From: Zanthoxylum bungeanum
Taxonomy: Eukaryota > Streptophyta > Magnoliopsida > Sapindales > Rutaceae
Assembly (NCBI GenBank): GCA_019454045.1
Contig: SKCR01029092.1
Span: forward strand, 124,001-188,000
Direction of reading: 5' to 3'
Length of the DNA: 64,000 bases
The stretch's first letter is position 1, and every line of letters starts with the position of its first letter. Made by a program: the position numbers and the translations under genes. Under the pieces are notes generated by a model. The model did not search any database, was not told the DNA's origin, and worked only from the letters and a program-made list of their open reading frames with translations. Below, piece after piece: positions 61,641-64,000 of this stretch.

Positions 61641-62245
61641 TCCACAAAAATGATATATTTACATAAAATTTCTACACTCCCCTTGTTGTAGCTACAGTGA
61701 ACTACAGTAATTCATTGTAGCTACAGTGAGTTACAGTAATTCACCATAGCTACAGTGAGGGGAGTGTAGAAATTTTATGTAAAACTTTATGTATATATAT
61801 TATTTCTCTTTTTTTCAAAACAATTTTTTTTTTTTATTCTCTCTCTGTCTTTTCAAAATGAAATCATCTTTTTACCTCTGTCTTTTCAAAATGAAAAGCA
61901 TGCCTTTATATAGGGAATTATTTCAACATTATTAGCAAAAAAAAAAAAAAAAAACACGTAAATAGCTTTAAACCTCCAATTAAATTTCAAACGTTTTTTT
62001 TTTTTTTAAAAAATTTCATAGACGTTGACACTTTTTGACAATTAAGTTAAGACAAAAACTGATTTTAATATTAATGAGAAACTTTCTAGTAATTTTTTCA
62101 TACAAATCAAATTTATAACTCCCTTAATATATTAACACCTATTTTAATGGTGGATTTTTGTAACAAAAAAATACATAATAATTTGATTTTTTTCAAACTT
62201 CTCCATAATAACTTTTGTAAATCCTCAAAATATTAAAACCCAACA
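61640..62245 (-). mobile_element. 3' LTR of Copia S (left limit unresolved)
   Basis: On minus it starts TGTTGGGTTTTAATATTTTG directly after a polypurine tract GTGGGGGGT (plus 62246-62254). A TATA box CTATATAAAG on minus is at plus 61904-61913. The far end was not located, and the foldback at 61659-61782 lies inside or beside it. Confidence 0.6.
61659..61782. repeat. 124-bp foldback element (MITE-like)
   Basis: TTACATAAAATTTCTACACT CCCC at 61659-61682 is the exact inverted repeat of 61759-61782. The centre has two full and one partial unit of GTAGCTACAGTGARYTACAG TAATTCAY (about 30 bp). No clear target duplication beyond T/A-rich flanks. Confidence 0.8.
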
Positions 62246-62903
62246 ACCCCCCACATGAATTTTAATAAAATATATTTTCATCGAGCAACATAACATAAGG
62301 TCATGCATAAATAAAGGTGCCTATCGACTTGAATCTTTACATAATGTTGACGATTCGGATTATACTATAGTAACTCGTAGTTTTGAACTTTATCTCTGAC
62401 AACGTTACACACATAAACCTTTCAGGGTGAAATTAAAAAGCCCATGCATTATGGTCGTGCACGTATATCCCAGTTTAATGAATGCTCTAGAAACTTTTGC
62501 CAAAAGTTTCATAAGAAGCGGCTTCACTTCTACATTCACATATGTTTATCTATCAAGAGTACTCATGTAGCTAGGTACTCCACTCTATATAGTGTGTAGA
62601 ACATATTAAGAGTTAGATAACTCATCCTAACATTGCTTCAGGATATCATGCTATCAGAATGGAACTAGATAATTATTAGCATGATTCAACTCTCATTACT
62701 TTATGACTTGTTATTACCCATTGAACATATTTCTTGGGATCTCCAGTCTTTAGGTTGGGTTACCATCATAATTAATCTAACTATTTAATGGCAATAGTCC
62801 CATTCTTTTAGAAGTATTGAATATCTTCTCTCTCACTAAACCTTTCTTCAAAGGATCAGCCAAGTTATCACCAGTATGTACATGATCTACTCTTACAACT
62901 CCA
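62246..62903 (-). pseudogene. C-terminal end of Copia S pol plus 3' untranslated zone
   Basis: The minus strand encodes HTGDNLADPLKKGLVREK and SKRMGLLPL, the typical Copia pol C-terminus, at about 62780-62903, then about 530 bp of non-coding sequence to the polypurine tract. It is cut at 62904 by a Gypsy LTR. Confidence 0.8.
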
Positions 62904-63116
62904 TGATAAGTGCACAAAAGTGTACTTAGAACACTGCTAACTCGGCTTGTTTATCATATGTTTTAATCTTAATTAGCATTTATTTTGTGCTTTGTTATTA
63001 GGGAGCAATAAACATGAAGAATTGAGCAATTACTCATGTTTCGGGACTTAACATACGCATCGGACGCGCACAGTAGCATCGGTAGCACAGGACACGACAA
63101 CACCAGTGAAAGCTCA

Positions 63117-63225
63117 ATGGCGCCGCGGCGCCCAACTTCTTGGCGCCACGGCCTGCACAATCCCATACATGTATCTCGCGACTTTGGCACTGCGGCGCCC
63201 AAGTTCTGGCACCGCGGTGCCCCAG
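63117..63225. repeat. GC-rich imperfect repeat with GGCGCC palindromes in the terminal LTR
   Basis: GGCGCCGCGGCGCCCAAC and TTGGCGCCACGG in the first half are echoed by GCGGCGCCCAAG and GGCACCGCGGTGCCCC in the second (about 70 bp apart). This is an island of CpG-rich sequence in an AT-rich LTR, just upstream of the TATA box. Confidence 0.8.
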
Positions 63226-63285
63226 AAGACCGCAAAAACTCTGATTTTGACGTCTTTTATGCGCACTATGACTCTGAGACTTTTC

Positions 63286-63293
63286 TATATAAA
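63286..63293 (+). promoter_or_regulatory. TATA box of the terminal Gypsy LTR
   Basis: TATATAAA lies about 25-30 bp before the GA-rich leader start (near 63315). Confidence 0.65.
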
Positions 63294-64000
63294 CCCAACT
63301 TCATCCAAACCCTAAAGAGAGGAGAAAAATAGAGAGAAACAAGAGAGAAACACACAAAAAAGAGCCACAAATACAAAATCAAGAGAGGAGAACGAAGAAC
63401 TTCAAGGAAACCATGACGTCTCTCTGATCTATCAAGGCTACATCTCTTTCTTCTATGGAGAACTAATCTCCTAGGCAAAACTAAGGATGAACTCTTGTAT
63501 TTGATTTCTTATATTTATGTTGTTGATTCCTAAAGTACCTTTTTAATGTTTAATACAATTGATGGTTGTTATTCTTTATTATTTTACGATTTCTGTATCC
63601 ATAAACTGTGTTTTGTCAACTCCCATATAGATCTAGTCATGCTTCTTCTATGTGTGATTTGCGAACCCAGTTGTGACTGGTGAAGTTATTTTATGTGTTG
63701 GTCTTCTGCTGCAGTATTTCCTAATGGTATATTGTCGACGTTAGATAGTTCGTAACGATAACTCTGTTAACGTAGAGAAAATAATTCATTAATTACCTTA
63801 GAATTTGACATGTTTAGAATTGAATATCTTCCGATTGTTGGTTTGGGATGTGAAACCTTCAATTGAGTAATAACATGAATCAATAATTGAATATAGGGAG
63901 TTAATACAAGAGAAATTCCCGACGCTTTGCTGTTTATCTCTACTGATATTCTTCAACATATTTTCCATAGTTTTTATTCTATATTATCAATTCAATCTTT

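Larger units (their letters stand above)
62904..64000 (+). mobile_element. Gypsy-type LTR, start only, running off the window
   Basis: It begins TGATAAGTGCACAAAAGTGT ACTTAG, resembling the W LTR start (TGATGAACACTAAAAAGTGT). TATATAAA at 63286-63293 is followed by a GA-rich leader from about 63315. The preceding 170 bp are GC-rich with repeated GGCGCC palindromes. Open frames here are by-products of that GC content. The remaining element lies outside the window. Confidence 0.7.

Noticed and set aside
62400..62415. GTTACA-CACATAA as the right end of LTR Y.
   Set aside because: It lies inside the 3' zone of Copia S beyond its polypurine tract, and the duplication matches the left CATAC only imperfectly.
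63036..63478. GC-rich frames on both strands near the right end.
   Set aside because: They overlap the U3 region, TATA box and leader of a Gypsy LTR and show no protein family features.

Overview
The window is nuclear DNA of a flowering plant, most likely a eudicot. It is AT-rich. One gene has spliceosomal introns. The rest is mostly Copia (Ty1) and Gypsy (Ty3) LTR retrotransposons, SINEs and non-autonomous DNA transposons. No bacterial, organellar, CRISPR or intact RNA-gene features were seen.

Gene-bearing left part (1-13,500). There are two protein genes. The first (2359-3457, + strand) is a MAKR/BKI1-type membrane-associated kinase regulator whose reading frame is broken by three single-base shifts. 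The second (8639-11733, - strand) is an ankyrin-PGG membrane protein of the ITN1/At5g02620 type, with four exons that splice to a 590-codon frame. Small transposons lie between and beside them: a tRNA-type SINE with a perfect 18-bp target duplication (548-860), a second SINE family present as an inverted pair (about 4190-4318 and 6302-6548), and a 1.15-kb Mutator-type foldback element with 9-bp target duplications (5097-6268).

Retrotransposon-rich right part (13,500-64,000). Nesting can be read from target duplications. A Gypsy-type solo LTR, here called X (13509-29306, TSD TAGAG), is split by a Gag-only Gypsy element (14371-25475, TSD GTTAC) and by a Copia-type solo LTR (26486-28492, TSD AGTTC). 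The left LTR of the Gag-only element is itself split by another solo LTR (14669-17464). Next comes a decayed Copia element, V (29764 to beyond 47,000, - strand), interrupted by a deleted Athila/Tat-like Gypsy element, W (33230-39848), which in turn holds an inverted, truncated X-type LTR, Z (33389-35326). V's right repeat is broken by two related + strand LTRs (44841-46962 and 47121-48501). The second of these is interrupted by another X-like LTR, Y (from 48502). Y holds a Copia element, T (50323-60397, - strand, TSD CTGTC), whose left LTR alone carries a 909-bp hAT-type transposon. The right end holds the 3' LTR and pol end of one more Copia element (S), and a + strand Gypsy LTR running off the window.

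The most interesting structure is in the X/Y/Z LTR family. It is a row of short hairpins with a conserved loop-side core (about CGTTACGTATCGCCGT) whose stems differ in sequence from copy to copy yet stay self-complementary. Other points worth a second look are the Gag-only element with a 33-bp and an 85-bp tandem array next to its polypurine tract, CpG-rich palindrome clusters inside LTRs, V's terminal repeat with an internal primer-binding-like site, and a solo LTR end that matches the 5' part of initiator-Met tRNA.
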